The notes under the pieces are model-generated. The model worked only from the letters and a program-made list of their open reading frames with translations. It made no database searches and was not told where the DNA came from. From contig NZ_JAATOV010000001.1 in NCBI RefSeq assembly GCF_011806425.1, forward strand, positions 1,116,001 through 1,180,000: a stretch of DNA of 64,000 bases, read 5' to 3'. Position 1 is the first letter of the stretch; each line of letters opens with the position of its first letter. This stretch comes from Thalassospira lucentensis (lineage in GTDB: Bacteria > Pseudomonadota > Alphaproteobacteria > Rhodospirillales > Thalassospiraceae). A program made the translations under genes and the position numbers. Positions 43,547 to 53,209 of this stretch are shown here, piece after piece.

Positions 43547-45444
43547 AGCTCGTCGTCTCCTTCGAGATAAAATGCGTCGTCATATACTGAACCGCTTTCG
43601 TCCGCTTCTTGGGCCCCTTCTTCTTGGCCGGCAGGAAGGTGGACGGCAACGATTTTGGCTTTGGGTAAACCTTCGATGATTGCCTTGACCAGCGGATCTT
43701 GGGAGGCATCTGCCTTACGCTGTTCAAGGGCTTCGAGTTCTTGTTCTTTAAGGGTCGGCGCACCTTCTTCGCGTTCGGAAACGCTGACCAGCCAACGCGT
43801 GCCGGTCAAACCATTCAGGGCCTTGATCAGCTGGGTCGAAAGGTCCTGACGCGCGCCGCGTGCCGGGCGAAATTCAATGCGGCCCGGTTCGTATTTCACC
43901 AAATGCATATAGTTTTTGACCTGCATGGCGATGCCGGTCGTTTCGCGGTCCTTTGCCAACAGGTCGGCGACCGCGGCAAAGCTTTCGGGCATTTGGGCGT
44001 AAACCGGTTGTTCAACCTGTTCGGGCACGCCAAGCGGATCAGGACGGCGTTGGGCCACGGCCGCACTGCCGCCACCGCCATTAACGACCTGCATGCGCGG
44101 GCCCGGACCACCACCATTGCCGCCGCCACCATTGCCACCACCCTGCGGGGCGTTGCCGCCGGAATTGGCCATGTCCTGGCGCAGCTTTTTGATCAAATCA
44201 CCGGGCGGCGGCATTTCAGCCGCATAGGCCAAACGGATCAGGATCATTTCAGCCGCCTGAATGGGTGATGGTGCGATCCGTGTTTCTTCAAGGCCCTTAA
44301 GCAGCATCTGCCATGCGCGGGTCAATTGCGGCATGGCAAGCTTTGCCGCAATTTCTTTGCCGCGTTCACGTTCGATTTGCGAAACACCCGGATCATTGGC
44401 CGCATCGGGTGACAGTTTCACACGGGTCAACCAATGGGTCAGATCAAGCATATCTTGCAGCATGACGGCCGGGTCACCGCCAAGGGAATATTGCGCGCTT
44501 AACAGCTCAAGCGCTTCGTTGATTTCACCTTTCATGGTGGAATCAAACAGATCGAAAATGCGTGATCGATCCGAAAGACCGAGCATATCGCGCACTTGTT
44601 GGGTGGTGACTTTGCCCGCCCCATGCGAAATCGCCTGATCAAGAAGGCTCATGCCATCACGGACCGACCCATCGGCCGCACGGGCGATTAGGGCGACGGC
44701 TTCTTCTTCGATGTCGGCATGTTCAAGTTTTGCGATGCGCGTATAGTGGGCGCTAAGCTCGTCAATCTGAACACGGCGCAGGTCAAACCGCTGACAACGC
44801 GACAGAACGGTGATCGGAATTTTGCGAATTTCGGTGGTGGCAAAGATGAATTTCACATGCTCTGGCGGCTCTTCAAGCGTTTTGAGAAGCGCGTTGAACG
44901 CACTTTTCGAAAGCATGTGCACTTCATCGATGATGTATATCTTGTAGCGGGCCGAAGTCGGGCGATAGCGCACCCCTTCGATCAGCTCGCGAATGTCATC
45001 AACACCGGTACGCGACGCGGCATCCATTTCCAGAACGTCAACGTGGCGATCTTCGGCGATGGCGCGGCAATGTTCACACACCCCGCATGGCTCAATCGTC
45101 GGGCCACCGTTACCATCGGGCCCGATGCAATTAAGCGCGCGTGCAATGATACGCGCAGTCGTGGTTTTACCAATCCCGCGGACCCCGGTCAGAACAAACG
45201 CATGGGCAAGACGACCGCTTTCAAGTGCGTTTGAAAGCGTCTTGACCATCGGGCCATGACCGATCAGCTCATCAAAGGTTTTCGGGCGATATTTAAGCGC
45301 AAGAACCTGATATTCGCTTTTGGGGGCCTCGTCGGTGCTGTCACTTGGCACGGGTGCGGCAGCCTGTTCGGGCTTTGCGGCATCTGGCGCAGGTGTTTCA
45401 CCTTCGGGCGTGTCTTGGCTGGCGGTCTCGATCTGATCCGTCAT
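43543..45444 (-). CDS. dnaX: DNA polymerase III subunit gamma/tau
   Basis: A 633-residue clamp-loader subunit. The first 40 residues are an acidic Ala/Pro extension. The AAA+ core starts at EYQVLALKYRPKTFDELIGH; Walker A is GVRGIGKTT at 87-95, the zinc module has CIGPDGNG and CGVCEHC, the Walker B region is IYIIDEVHMLS and sensor 1 is FIFATTEIRKIP. A glycine/asparagine-rich linker (about residues 424-460) precedes the tau tail, which binds the polymerase. I see no clear A-rich slippage site with a following stop, so gamma may be made, if at all, by another route. It is followed by overlapping ybaB. Confidence 0.96.
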   Translation of the reverse strand: MTDQIETASQDTPEGETPAPDAAKPEQAAAPVPSDSTDEAPKSEYQVLALKYRPKTFDELIGHGPMVKTLSNALESGRLAHAFVLTGVRGIGKTTTARIIARALNCIGPDGNGGPTIEPCGVCEHCRAIAEDRHVDVLEMDAASRTGVDDIRELIEGVRYRPTSARYKIYIIDEVHMLSKSAFNALLKTLEEPPEHVKFIFATTEIRKIPITVLSRCQRFDLRRVQIDELSAHYTRIAKLEHADIEEEAVALIARAADGSVRDGMSLLDQAISHGAGKVTTQQVRDMLGLSDRSRIFDLFDSTMKGEINEALELLSAQYSLGGDPAVMLQDMLDLTHWLTRVKLSPDAANDPGVSQIERERGKEIAAKLAMPQLTRAWQMLLKGLEETRIAPSPIQAAEMILIRLAYAAEMPPPGDLIKKLRQDMANSGGNAPQGGGNGGGGNGGGPGPRMQVVNGGGGSAAVAQRRPDPLGVPEQVEQPVYAQMPESFAAVADLLAKDRETTGIAMQVKNYMHLVKYEPGRIEFRPARGARQDLSTQLIKALNGLTGTRWLVSVSEREEGAPTLKEQELEALEQRKADASQDPLVKAIIEGLPKAKIVAVHLPAGQEEGAQEADESGSVYDDAFYLEGDDEL

Positions 45445-45599
45445 TCATCCGGTCCGACATGTTGCAATCTGGTTAGGTTTTAACAGCTTCCAGCCCGCAT
45501 GGGAAAGGCCAAGTGGCAATTTTCCCACACAAAACCCATTCATGCCTGATGGGATCAGGAACATGGTGCCAAACAGCGATTTAAATGGGGGAATATAAA

Positions 45600-45703
45600 G
45601 GGTGAGAGACTGAACCGCGACCCGGAAAAACTCGTTACGGCTGCTACCTTCCGGTCCTGACCGGGTTGGCGAGCGGTCCGTCCGCAGCCAGCCTCTCGCC
45701 CCC
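45600..45703 (-). ncRNA. ffs: Signal recognition particle RNA, small bacterial type (4.5S)
   Basis: On the minus strand the conserved core reads GGTCAGGACCGGAAGGTAGC, with AGCC next, the hallmark of bacterial SRP RNA domain IV. The ends GGGGGCGAGAGG and CTCTCACCC are complementary and define about 104 bases. It lies 155 bases upstream of dnaX on the same strand, its usual alphaproteobacterial location. It pairs with Ffh to target membrane proteins. Confidence 0.93.
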
Positions 45704-45887
45704 TATATCGCGCAGGACACGACAAAACGCAAGTGTTGGCTGGGATTTTTTCGATACGCACGCAATCGTGGCTTTTTGCAACGGGCTTGGCGCGGTAATG
45801 TCGGGCCCCGTCACCCCGGAAAACACCGTTTGCTTGGCCGTTTACTTGTCATCGCGGATGGTGTGGAAAATTAAGGATATCCGCCCA

Positions 45888-46814
45888 ATGGACAGGCAGT
45901 TTTACGAATCCGTTGATCTTGATCGTGATGCGGTCCTGCGTAAATCAGATAACTGGCGTCAGATTCTGTTGGCAGAGGAGTCGCTGCGCATCGTGATCTG
46001 TCATGAGGGCGATCCGCTATTTGCCTGGCCCGAAGACGTCGACGCGCATGAGTTGGTTGTGTTGGGCGCCTTGGCGATCCCGCATCTTGATGTGGATCTG
46101 CATGGCGGGGAATGGATTTATCTGGGCCGCGATGGCACCGGGCCGGTGATTGCGGTGGATATCGCACCCGTGATTGCCGATCGCGACGATGCAGTGCGCC
46201 GCCTTGGGGGTGGGTTTGGTGATATGCGCAGCCGCATGGCCGCACTTTCACACGACGAGGCCGGTCTTGCTGCGCAGGCGCGTGCGCTGTTTAATTGGCA
46301 TCGCGGGCATCAATTTTGCGGGGCATGCGGGCATGAAAACCGGGTGACCGAGGCCGGATATCGGTTGGAATGCACCAACCCCGATTGTGGGAAGTCGCAT
46401 TTTCCGCGGACAGACCCGGCGGTGATTATGCTTATTCATCACCAAGATCGGGTGTTGCTTGCGCGTTCCCCCCACTTTGCGCCCAGCATGGTTTCGGTTT
46501 TGGCCGGTTTTGTCGAACCGGGCGAAACGTTGGAACAGGCGGTGGCGCGCGAGGTTTATGAAGAAGTCGGGATCAAGATTAAGCGCGCACAATATGTCGC
46601 GTCCCAGCCATGGCCGTTTCCCGGTTCTTTGATGCTGGGCTTTATCGCCGAAGCAGAAACGACCGATATCACCATCGACGAAGAAGAAATCGAATTTGCC
46701 ATGTGGGTCCATCGCGATGAGGTGGAACACCTGCCCGATAAGGGCATAAACCTGCCGCGTCCGATTTCAATTGCGCGTTACCTTCTGGAAAATTGGCGTT
46801 TACGCCGTATATAG
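45888..46814 (+). CDS. nudC: NAD(P)H diphosphatase NudC
   Basis: A 308-residue Nudix hydrolase from the ATG at 45888 (MDRQFYESVDLDRDAV), preceded by AAGGA; the open frame reaches 45666 but overlaps the SRP RNA. It has the four-Cys zinc site (CGACGHE and CTNPDC), the Nudix box GFVEPGETLEQAVAREVYEE with VGI, and the NudC signature SQPWPFPGSLMLGF, which separates it from other Nudix enzymes. It cleaves NADH to NMNH and AMP and can remove NAD caps from RNA. Single gene. Confidence 0.95.
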   Translation: MDRQFYESVDLDRDAVLRKSDNWRQILLAEESLRIVICHEGDPLFAWPEDVDAHELVVLGALAIPHLDVDLHGGEWIYLGRDGTGPVIAVDIAPVIADRDDAVRRLGGGFGDMRSRMAALSHDEAGLAAQARALFNWHRGHQFCGACGHENRVTEAGYRLECTNPDCGKSHFPRTDPAVIMLIHHQDRVLLARSPHFAPSMVSVLAGFVEPGETLEQAVAREVYEEVGIKIKRAQYVASQPWPFPGSLMLGFIAEAETTDITIDEEEIEFAMWVHRDEVEHLPDKGINLPRPISIARYLLENWRLRRI

Positions 46815-46897
46815 GTAAAGCTGACGCAGTTTAGATAAACTCAAAAAAACAACTTTTGCCATTTGGTGTGGTGGCAAGCCGAAGGAGACTTATTTCG

Positions 46898-47698
46898 GTG
46901 TTTGTGCGACTGGTTCGACATTTTTTCATGACGTCTTTGGTGCTTTTGGCGTCGATTGTAATCGATTCTGATGGCTCTGCGGCGAACACGGCGAATCCAG
47001 TGCGGGTCAATGTCGGGGCCTATGAGTACGGCGTTGTTTATTTCTTTGAAGATGGCAAGCCGCGCGGCATGGTGCCGAAACTGATTAAGTTGTTGAACGA
47101 CATCCAAGCCGATTATCACTTCCATCTTGTTGAAACGTCATCGCGTCGGCGTTTCCAAGACCTGGAAGAAGGCAAAATTGATCTTGTCATGTTCGAAAAC
47201 CCGCTATGGGGGTGGCAGGACTTTGACGTCAATTATTCTGACAAGATCATTACCACAGAAGACCTATATATCCGCCGGCATGACGCGCCGCCCCGTCGCA
47301 AACCTTTTGAAAATATATATCTTTCGTCCATCATCTGCGTGTTGGGCTTTCATTATGGTTTTGCCGATTTTAACGCCGATCCAGAACACCTTGCCGAATT
47401 GTTCGACATCCACTTGGCCTATAACGAAACAGAAGTGTTAAACGGCGTTGTGCGCGGGGATGCTGAAATCGGGATTATTTCCACCGGATTTCTTGCGCGC
47501 AAATTCGTTGAAGACCCAAGCCTGCGCGAGAAAATTGAAGTCGGACGTGACCCCGATGCGATCCATGATCTTGTCTCGGTGATTTCGCCCCAATCACCGA
47601 TCTCGGTGACGGCGTTGAACCGACTGATGGAACAATTGATCTTAGAAGGCGATGTTCATCGGATTTGGCAGGACCTTAATCAAGGTCTGTCGGGGTAA
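46898..47698 (+). CDS. Periplasmic substrate-binding protein, family 3-like
   Basis: About 266 residues from the GTG at 46898, which follows AAGGAGA at 46882-46888; the longer frame from 46856 is less likely. The N-terminus is a signal peptide (FFMTSLVLLASIVIDSDGSAA). The body resembles extracellular solute-binding family 3 proteins: RGMVPKLIKLLNDIQADYHF, then RRRFQDLEEGKIDLVMFEN and AEIGIISTGFLARK. No ABC permease genes adjoin, so it may be an orphan sensor or serve a distant system. Ligand unknown. Confidence 0.75.
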   Translation: MFVRLVRHFFMTSLVLLASIVIDSDGSAANTANPVRVNVGAYEYGVVYFFEDGKPRGMVPKLIKLLNDIQADYHFHLVETSSRRRFQDLEEGKIDLVMFENPLWGWQDFDVNYSDKIITTEDLYIRRHDAPPRRKPFENIYLSSIICVLGFHYGFADFNADPEHLAELFDIHLAYNETEVLNGVVRGDAEIGIISTGFLARKFVEDPSLREKIEVGRDPDAIHDLVSVISPQSPISVTALNRLMEQLILEGDVHRIWQDLNQGLSG

Positions 47699-47730
47699 AT
47701 CACGCGCCAGAAGGTTGGATGCCGCCTGCA

Positions 47731-48099
47731 TCAATCCAAAGGCGGAATGCGGGCGATAACGTTGCGGCGCAGGCTGTCGGGGCGTTCGCGCCATGCGACA
47801 ATGCCGTTTTCACTTTCGGCATATTTGGTTGCCAGTTCGCACAGATCGTCGATCATGGTCTGGGCATCGACATTGCCATAAACGTATCCCCATTTACCCG
47901 CACCATTCAACGCGACCGAGCAGCCAGACTTGCAGTTGGTCAGGCATTCCGCCGGATGCAGATCAAACGGCACATCGCGGTTTTCACAGGCAGATTTCAT
48001 CTGATCAAACAGCACCTTGCCGTCGCGCGGCTCGCTTTTGCCATCAGCAGCAGAGTACGTGCAGGTCACACAGATATTCAGGCGCGGTTTTGTGGTCAT
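47731..48099 (-). CDS. DUF1636 metal-binding protein
   Basis: About 122 residues from the ATG at 48099 (MTTKPRLNICVTCTYSAADG). It has the DUF1636 signature: two Cys in ICVTC, AECLTNCKSGCSVALNGAGK with three Cys, WGYVYGNVD, and the ending GIVAWRERPDSLRRNVIARI. This resembles the thioredoxin-like [2Fe-2S] ferredoxin fold. In other alphaproteobacteria such genes lie by cobalamin or metal-handling genes; none is adjacent here. It is followed by the LysR gene upstream on the same strand, 60 bases apart. Confidence 0.8.
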   Translation of the reverse strand: MTTKPRLNICVTCTYSAADGKSEPRDGKVLFDQMKSACENRDVPFDLHPAECLTNCKSGCSVALNGAGKWGYVYGNVDAQTMIDDLCELATKYAESENGIVAWRERPDSLRRNVIARIPPLD

Positions 48100-48159
48100 C
48101 GGGGTGATCTTTATCCATATAAAAGTCGGCATCGGCAACGATGAAGGCGCGGCATCCAA

Positions 48160-49038
48160 TCAGCTTGCGGCCTGTTTGGTCAAGTCATCATCAAGGTTTT
48201 GGTTCAGATAATCTTGAATGACGGTGGCAAGTTGCCGATCGACCAGTGGGTGGGATGCCTCCGAAAGCATCAAGGCCACCCCAACGGCGGGCAATGGTGG
48301 AAAACCATCGCGGGCGTCAAGAACCTGAAACTCAGGGGTCACACTGGCCGCGGCAAGGGCCGCAACACCCAGCCCCTCACGCACCAGATGCAAAAGCGAT
48401 GCGGCCTGACGCGAGGTGGCATAAAGCGTAAAGGGCCGATTGGATTTCGAAAAGGCGTCAATCGCCCAAGCATGAAACTTGCAATCCTCGGCCGGTAGAA
48501 CCAATGGCATGGGATCAAGCATGTGTTGCTTGTGCACGGGCGATGTTGCCCAAACGCCGGGTTCATGGCGCAGGAAATATCCTTCTTCCCCCTTTTCGGA
48601 TCGGCTGACAATTGACAGGTCAAGCTCGCCCTGATCAAGCATCCGACGCAGCAAAATGGTTGGGTTCACCGAAACAAAGAACTGCGCATTTGGATAGGCG
48701 GTGCTAATTGCACGCAGGACAACCGGTAATATCTTTTGCGCATAATCATCGGGGCAACCGATGCGGATCGGGCGGCTTGCATCCTGGGATCGAAGTTTTC
48801 CCATTGCCTCATCCTGAAGCGACAGGATGCGCCGGGCATATCCGACAAAGGTGATGCCTTCGTTGGTCAGCAAAACATTGCGACCGTCGCGTTCGAACAG
48901 CTTGTTGTCCACCAGTTCTTCAAGGCGCTTCATCTGCATGGAAAAGGCGGATGGCGTCCGGCCAATGCGATCCGCCGCACGGTTAAAGCTGCCGCATTCG
49001 GCAAACGCCACAAAGCTTCGCAACAGATCGGAATCCAT
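48160..49038 (-). CDS. LysR family transcriptional regulator
   Basis: A 292-residue LysR regulator with the N-terminal helix-turn-helix LRSFVAFAECGSFNRAADRI and TPSAFSMQMKRLEELVDNKL, and an effector domain with RIGCPDDYAQKILPVVLRAI. It is divergent from the GST gene; the space between them has direct TTTGATCA repeats, likely its own or the GST operator. The two form a probable regulator-target pair. Confidence 0.92.
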   Translation of the reverse strand: MDSDLLRSFVAFAECGSFNRAADRIGRTPSAFSMQMKRLEELVDNKLFERDGRNVLLTNEGITFVGYARRILSLQDEAMGKLRSQDASRPIRIGCPDDYAQKILPVVLRAISTAYPNAQFFVSVNPTILLRRMLDQGELDLSIVSRSEKGEEGYFLRHEPGVWATSPVHKQHMLDPMPLVLPAEDCKFHAWAIDAFSKSNRPFTLYATSRQAASLLHLVREGLGVAALAAASVTPEFQVLDARDGFPPLPAVGVALMLSEASHPLVDRQLATVIQDYLNQNLDDDLTKQAAS

Positions 49039-49048
49039 AGGCCACCCC

Positions 49049-49094
49049 TTTGATCAGAATGTTTGATCAAAAATGTTGAACAATACTATCAAAA
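49049..49094. promoter_or_regulatory. Repeated TTTGATCA boxes in LysR/GST divergent region
   Basis: TTTGATCAGAATG (49049-49061) is followed directly by TTTGATCAAAAATG (49062-49075), and ATCAAAA lies further on at 49088-49094 as an inverted half. The boxes begin eleven bases upstream of the LysR start and about 100 bases before the GST start. Confidence 0.5.
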
Positions 49095-49197
49095 CTATTC
49101 GATTGTCGGGGCGCAATCTAGCGGCAAATATCAAACCTGGCCGGCCAATGCAGTTTTTAGTGAATGCTTTAATGTATGTGCCACAAGGATAAGTACC

Positions 49198-49806
49198 ATG
49201 ATTTTGAACGACTATTTGATGTCGGGGAACGGCTATAAGGTTCGTTTGCTGCTTTCAATGCTGGGTCAACCGTTTGAGTATGTCGAACGCGACATCATGA
49301 AGGGTGAAACCCGCACGCCAGATTACCTTGAAAAGATCAATCCGAACGGCAAGATCCCTGTACTTGTTCTGGATGATGGCCGGACATTGGCCGAAAGCAA
49401 CGCCATTCTGACCTATCTGGCAGAGGGGACCAATTTTATCCCAAACGATGCCTATGAACGGGCCGAGATGATGGGTTGGTTGTTCTTTGAGCAATATGAC
49501 CATGAACCTAATGTCGCCGTTCTGATCTCTTGGTATGAGATCAAGGGACTGCCAGACAATGCCGACATTCTCGAACCCATGAAACAGGCTGGTGCCAAGC
49601 GGGCACTTGATCTGATGGAAAAGCGCCTGTCGGGGCATGACTGGTTGGTGGGGGATGCGCTTTCACTTGCTGATATTTCTCTTTATGCCTACACGCATCG
49701 GGCCGAACTTGGCAAAATCAGCCTTGCTGATTATCCGGGCATTCGGGCCTGGTTGGTGCGTATTGAGGCGGTTCGGGGATATGTGCCGATCACGTGGACG
49801 CCATAG
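49198..49806 (+). CDS. Glutathione S-transferase family protein
   Basis: A 202-residue GST from the ATG at 49198 (MILNDYLMSGNGYKVRLLLS), preceded by AAGGAT; the upstream open frame is not supported. The N-terminal thioredoxin-like domain has NPNGKIPVLVLDDGRTLAES (glutathione site), then a helical domain with SLADISLYAYTHRAEL. Near the start, MSGNGYKVRLLLSML has Ser-Gly-Asn-Gly where catalytic Ser or Cys is usual, so it is of the beta-like or Nu-like bacterial groups. It is divergent from the LysR gene. Confidence 0.92.
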   Translation: MILNDYLMSGNGYKVRLLLSMLGQPFEYVERDIMKGETRTPDYLEKINPNGKIPVLVLDDGRTLAESNAILTYLAEGTNFIPNDAYERAEMMGWLFFEQYDHEPNVAVLISWYEIKGLPDNADILEPMKQAGAKRALDLMEKRLSGHDWLVGDALSLADISLYAYTHRAELGKISLADYPGIRAWLVRIEAVRGYVPITWTP

Positions 49807-49845
49807 TCGATTTCAAACCCAAATCCGTTTTGGGTTATTGATAAT

Positions 49846-49890
49846 ACAGGACTGCCCCGCGTCATTTCCATGAGCGGGGCAGTCCTGTTT
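49846..49890. terminator. Bidirectional terminator between GST and antiporter genes
   Basis: ACAGGACTGCCCCGC (49846-49860) and GCGGGGCAGTCCTGT (49874-49888) are perfect 15-base arms, followed by TTGTT. A smaller hairpin AACCCAAA/TTTGGGTT precedes it. Confidence 0.85.
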
Positions 49891-49935
49891 GTTAAGCACG
49901 TGGCTGATGTTTCGATATATCAGCGCACGGGTTTT

Positions 49936-51834
49936 CTATGATAAAATCATCGAGAAGTAGCCACCAATCAATGCCAACACCGTCGTCAGGGCATAGCTGA
50001 CGGGGTAAGGAACCGCTGCGACCGAGCTTTTCGATTCTTCCATAATCGCATTCAGGCCCGGGGTACTGTTTCGGCCCCCGGTTGTTGCACCATCGGAAAT
50101 GATCGAATTCAGCCCGAACACTTTGACCCCGACCCAAAAAGCGACCAGTGGCGGTATCAGTGCGCCCACAACCCCGATCAGGGCTAGCCACAAGATCGTT
50201 TCCCCACCAAGTGCGGAAATAACTTTGGGGCCGACATTGGCCGACAAGACCGCGACAAAAGCATTCAGCCCGAAGTCCTGAAGGAAGCTTCTGGCACCTT
50301 CATGCACCGGGCCGCCAAAACCGGGGTTTCGGCTACGAAGGTAACTGACAAGCACACCGGCCATGATGACGCCAGCCGATGTTCCCAGGGCGAATGGGAT
50401 ACCCGAAATCGTAACTGTGATGATCCCGACCAAATACCCCACCAGCATGGCAAGGGCGAGAAAGAGCACCTCGGATTTCAGGGTTGGCAAGATAGCATGC
50501 CCACCAAGTTGCTTTGCAGCCGCCTTGATTGCGGCGTCGGGGCCGGTCAGGCGCAAAACATCGCCAAAACGCACATCACTTTTGGGCCCGAGCGGCAGTT
50601 CGTTGCCCACACGGAAAAGAGCTTGAACCTCTATCCCGCCGGTTCCGTGGCTTTCAAGCTGTTCAAGCGTCTGCCCAGAAATCTGGTGGGAGCCGATATG
50701 AATATCGGCGACTTCCAGCGGCACGTTACGTGCGAGCTGATCATCGGATTCAGGTCCAATCAACTCGCCTTCTTTGAGGATCAAATCATGTACGTTTGCG
50801 CGTACCGTCACGATGTCGTTTTCGGCGATCTTGGGATCACTTGATAGATCCAAAACGTCCTGATTACGCACGATGCGCAAAATCGGAACATCTGGAAAAT
50901 CTTCGGCCAATTGCGAAATGGTCCGCCCGATAAACAGCGGGTGGGTCACGCTAAAGGCGCGCAGATCATAGGGGGATGCCCCCATGGTCAACGCCCCGGG
51001 TGCCCCCGGTACAGGGTGGCTGGCCCCGCCGCTATATTCCGCTTCTGCCAGTTTTGCGTCGGCTTTGGCGTCAAAGCCAAAGATACGCGGCAGATAACGA
51101 ATAAGAAGGATGATGCCGACCGTCGACAAAACATAGCTGATCGCGTAGGCGGCGGCCATGTTGGCACCGACTTCTTCGACCGTCATGCCGACAGGTGGCA
51201 CATAGGCGCCACTGGCCATCGCCCCCTGACCAACACCAAGGATGGCGGTGATTGTATAGCTTCCTGAAATCAGGCCGGTTGCATAGCCCGGCGCAAGATC
51301 AAACAGCTTTGCACCGAAATAGCAGATGACCCAATTCAGCGCCCAAACAATTACCCCGATCCCAATGAAGGCCAAGCCACCTTTGCGCAGCCCCGAAAAG
51401 AACTGGGGACCAACTTTCAAGCCAAGCGCATACATGAATAAAAGCAGCATGAACGAGGATAAAATCCCCGGGATCGAATAGGTGATGCCATACGCACCTT
51501 GGGCAATCATCGACAGCACAACCCCAACCAAAAGGGTGCCTGCGGTCGACCCAAGAGATATCGTCTTGACGCTGAACTTGCCGATGAAAGTACCAAGTGT
51601 CAGCGCAAGCAGGATAAAGGCAATCGGCTGGTTATCGAGAAGTTGGAAAAACCCGTGAATTCCGGCTTCGGTAACCGGTTCGATCCGGTCAAATATTTGC
51701 CCGACAACACTCGGCGAGGACTCTGTCCCCGCATTTTGCGCAAATGCAGGGACAGAGACAACAAGCAACGATAAGCAGGGCAGCAGCTTGGCAAGCCTTG
51801 CCATAGTGGCCGTTAGGCCGCCTCGACTAGCCAT
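49936..51834 (-). CDS. AspT/YidE-family antiporter
   Basis: About 632 residues from the ATG at 51834, which overlaps the gadB stop codon by eight bases; the open frame extends to 51897 inside gadB. The first part is a signal-like stretch ([17 protein letters not shown]). Two five-helix membrane halves carry the AspT features ([39 protein letters not shown] and, in the second half, [38 protein letters not shown]). Between them are two TrkA_C domains ([21 protein letters not shown]). AspT in Tetragenococcus exchanges aspartate for alanine. With gadB it most likely exchanges glutamate for GABA, which is inference. Confidence 0.9.
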   Translation of the reverse strand: MASRGGLTATMARLAKLLPCLSLLVVSVPAFAQNAGTESSPSVVGQIFDRIEPVTEAGIHGFFQLLDNQPIAFILLALTLGTFIGKFSVKTISLGSTAGTLLVGVVLSMIAQGAYGITYSIPGILSSFMLLLFMYALGLKVGPQFFSGLRKGGLAFIGIGVIVWALNWVICYFGAKLFDLAPGYATGLISGSYTITAILGVGQGAMASGAYVPPVGMTVEEVGANMAAAYAISYVLSTVGIILLIRYLPRIFGFDAKADAKLAEAEYSGGASHPVPGAPGALTMGASPYDLRAFSVTHPLFIGRTISQLAEDFPDVPILRIVRNQDVLDLSSDPKIAENDIVTVRANVHDLILKEGELIGPESDDQLARNVPLEVADIHIGSHQISGQTLEQLESHGTGGIEVQALFRVGNELPLGPKSDVRFGDVLRLTGPDAAIKAAAKQLGGHAILPTLKSEVLFLALAMLVGYLVGIITVTISGIPFALGTSAGVIMAGVLVSYLRSRNPGFGGPVHEGARSFLQDFGLNAFVAVLSANVGPKVISALGGETILWLALIGVVGALIPPLVAFWVGVKVFGLNSIISDGATTGGRNSTPGLNAIMEESKSSVAAVPYPVSYALTTVLALIGGYFSMILS

Positions 51835-53209
51835 GATGGAACCCCGGTTTCGCAGTGGAATGAACAATGGGGTTCTTTGACAGGTGATCAAGCGCACGCT
51901 TCATATCATCAAGAAGAAGTTTGGCCAGATCGCGGCTCACCCCGTGTCGGATCAGGATGCGCTGAACGACCGTATCTTGGCGGTCGGACGGCAGTGGATA
52001 GGATGCGATCTGCCAGCCACGCATACGAACCCGCTCGGACAGGTCATAAAGTGTGAAGCCGTGATCTTCATCTGTCAGCTTATAGGCAACAGCAGGCAAG
52101 CCACCATGACCGTCATAGACCATTTCGAAAGGCCCAATTTTCGCAAGCTCTTTGCCCAGCCATTGGGCGGTATCGGAACAAGCCTGCTGAATTGCGGTAT
52201 ATCCTTCGCGGCCTAGGCGCAGGAAATTGTAATATTGCGCAATAATTTCACCGCCCGGGCGCGAGAAGTTCAACGCGAATGTCGGCATGTTGCCGCCCAA
52301 GTAATCCACGTAAAAAATCAAATCCTCAGGAAGGTCTTCTTTGGATGCCCAGATCACCCAGCCAACACCAAGTGGCGCCAAACCGTATTTGTGGCCTGAT
52401 GCATTGATCGACCGAACACGTTCAATCTTGAAGTCCCAAACAAGGTCTTCTTGAATAAATGGCGCGATAAAACCGCCGGACGCTGCATCGACATGAATTG
52501 GGATATCAAGCCCAAGATCGCGTTCCATGGCGTCCAATTCACGCGCCAAGGCTTCGACTGGCTCGTAGATGCCGGTAAAGGTCACACCCAATGTGGCAAC
52601 GACGCCGATGGTGTTTTCATCGCAATATTCGCGCAGGTCTTCAGGCTGCAAGCCAAGGGCATTGCCTTTCAGCGGAACCTCACGGATTTCAACATCGAAA
52701 TAGCGGGCAAATTTCTTCCAGCATATCTGCACGGGGCCGGTCACAATATTTGGTTTGCTTGTGTCTTTGCCTTCGGCCTCGCGCCGCGCACGCCACTTCC
52801 ACTTAAAGGCCAGTCCGCCAAGCATCGCGGCCTCGCTCGAACCCGTGGTCGAACAACCAATGGTTTCCCAGGATTTCTCAGCGTGCCAAAGATCGGCGAG
52901 AATATGCACGCACCGATTTTCAATCTCGGCAGTTTGTGGATATTCGTCTTTGTCGATCATGTTCTTATCGACGGAATCCGTCATTAATTGCTTAACTTCG
53001 TCCTCAACCCAGGTTGTGCAGAACGTTGCCAAGTTTTGCCGGGCGTTCCCGTCTAAAAGGAGTTCATCACGTACCAACGAATAAGCTGCATGGGGCTCTG
53101 AACCACCATCGGGCAAGCGATACTTCGGAAGGCTATTTTCCGAGGCGTCCGTTGTGTAGATATCGCGCAATGTGGATTGGTCGTTGAGATCAACTTTATG
53201 GATGGGCAT
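51827..53209 (-). CDS. gadB: Glutamate decarboxylase
   Basis: A 460-residue PLP enzyme that converts glutamate to GABA and CO2, taking up a proton. The family signatures are present: [17 protein letters not shown] (Asp binds the PLP pyridine nitrogen), [18 protein letters not shown] (Lys forms the Schiff base) and [20 protein letters not shown]. The C-terminal [10 protein letters not shown] resembles the pH-responsive tail of E. coli GadB, where a His near the end closes the active site. It is upstream of and overlaps an AspT-family antiporter. No GadC-type transporter is present. Confidence 0.96.
   Translation of the reverse strand: MPIHKVDLNDQSTLRDIYTTDASENSLPKYRLPDGGSEPHAAYSLVRDELLLDGNARQNLATFCTTWVEDEVKQLMTDSVDKNMIDKDEYPQTAEIENRCVHILADLWHAEKSWETIGCSTTGSSEAAMLGGLAFKWKWRARREAEGKDTSKPNIVTGPVQICWKKFARYFDVEIREVPLKGNALGLQPEDLREYCDENTIGVVATLGVTFTGIYEPVEALARELDAMERDLGLDIPIHVDAASGGFIAPFIQEDLVWDFKIERVRSINASGHKYGLAPLGVGWVIWASKEDLPEDLIFYVDYLGGNMPTFALNFSRPGGEIIAQYYNFLRLGREGYTAIQQACSDTAQWLGKELAKIGPFEMVYDGHGGLPAVAYKLTDEDHGFTLYDLSERVRMRGWQIASYPLPSDRQDTVVQRILIRHGVSRDLAKLLLDDMKRALDHLSKNPIVHSTAKPGFHHG

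Noticed and set aside
43543-45444. Programmed frameshift in dnaX giving a separate gamma
   Set aside because: No run of six or more A followed by G on the coding strand with a suitable stop was found.
45666-45887. Longer N-terminus for nudC
   Set aside because: It would overlap the SRP RNA and lacks similarity to NudC; the ATG at 45888 has a ribosome site.
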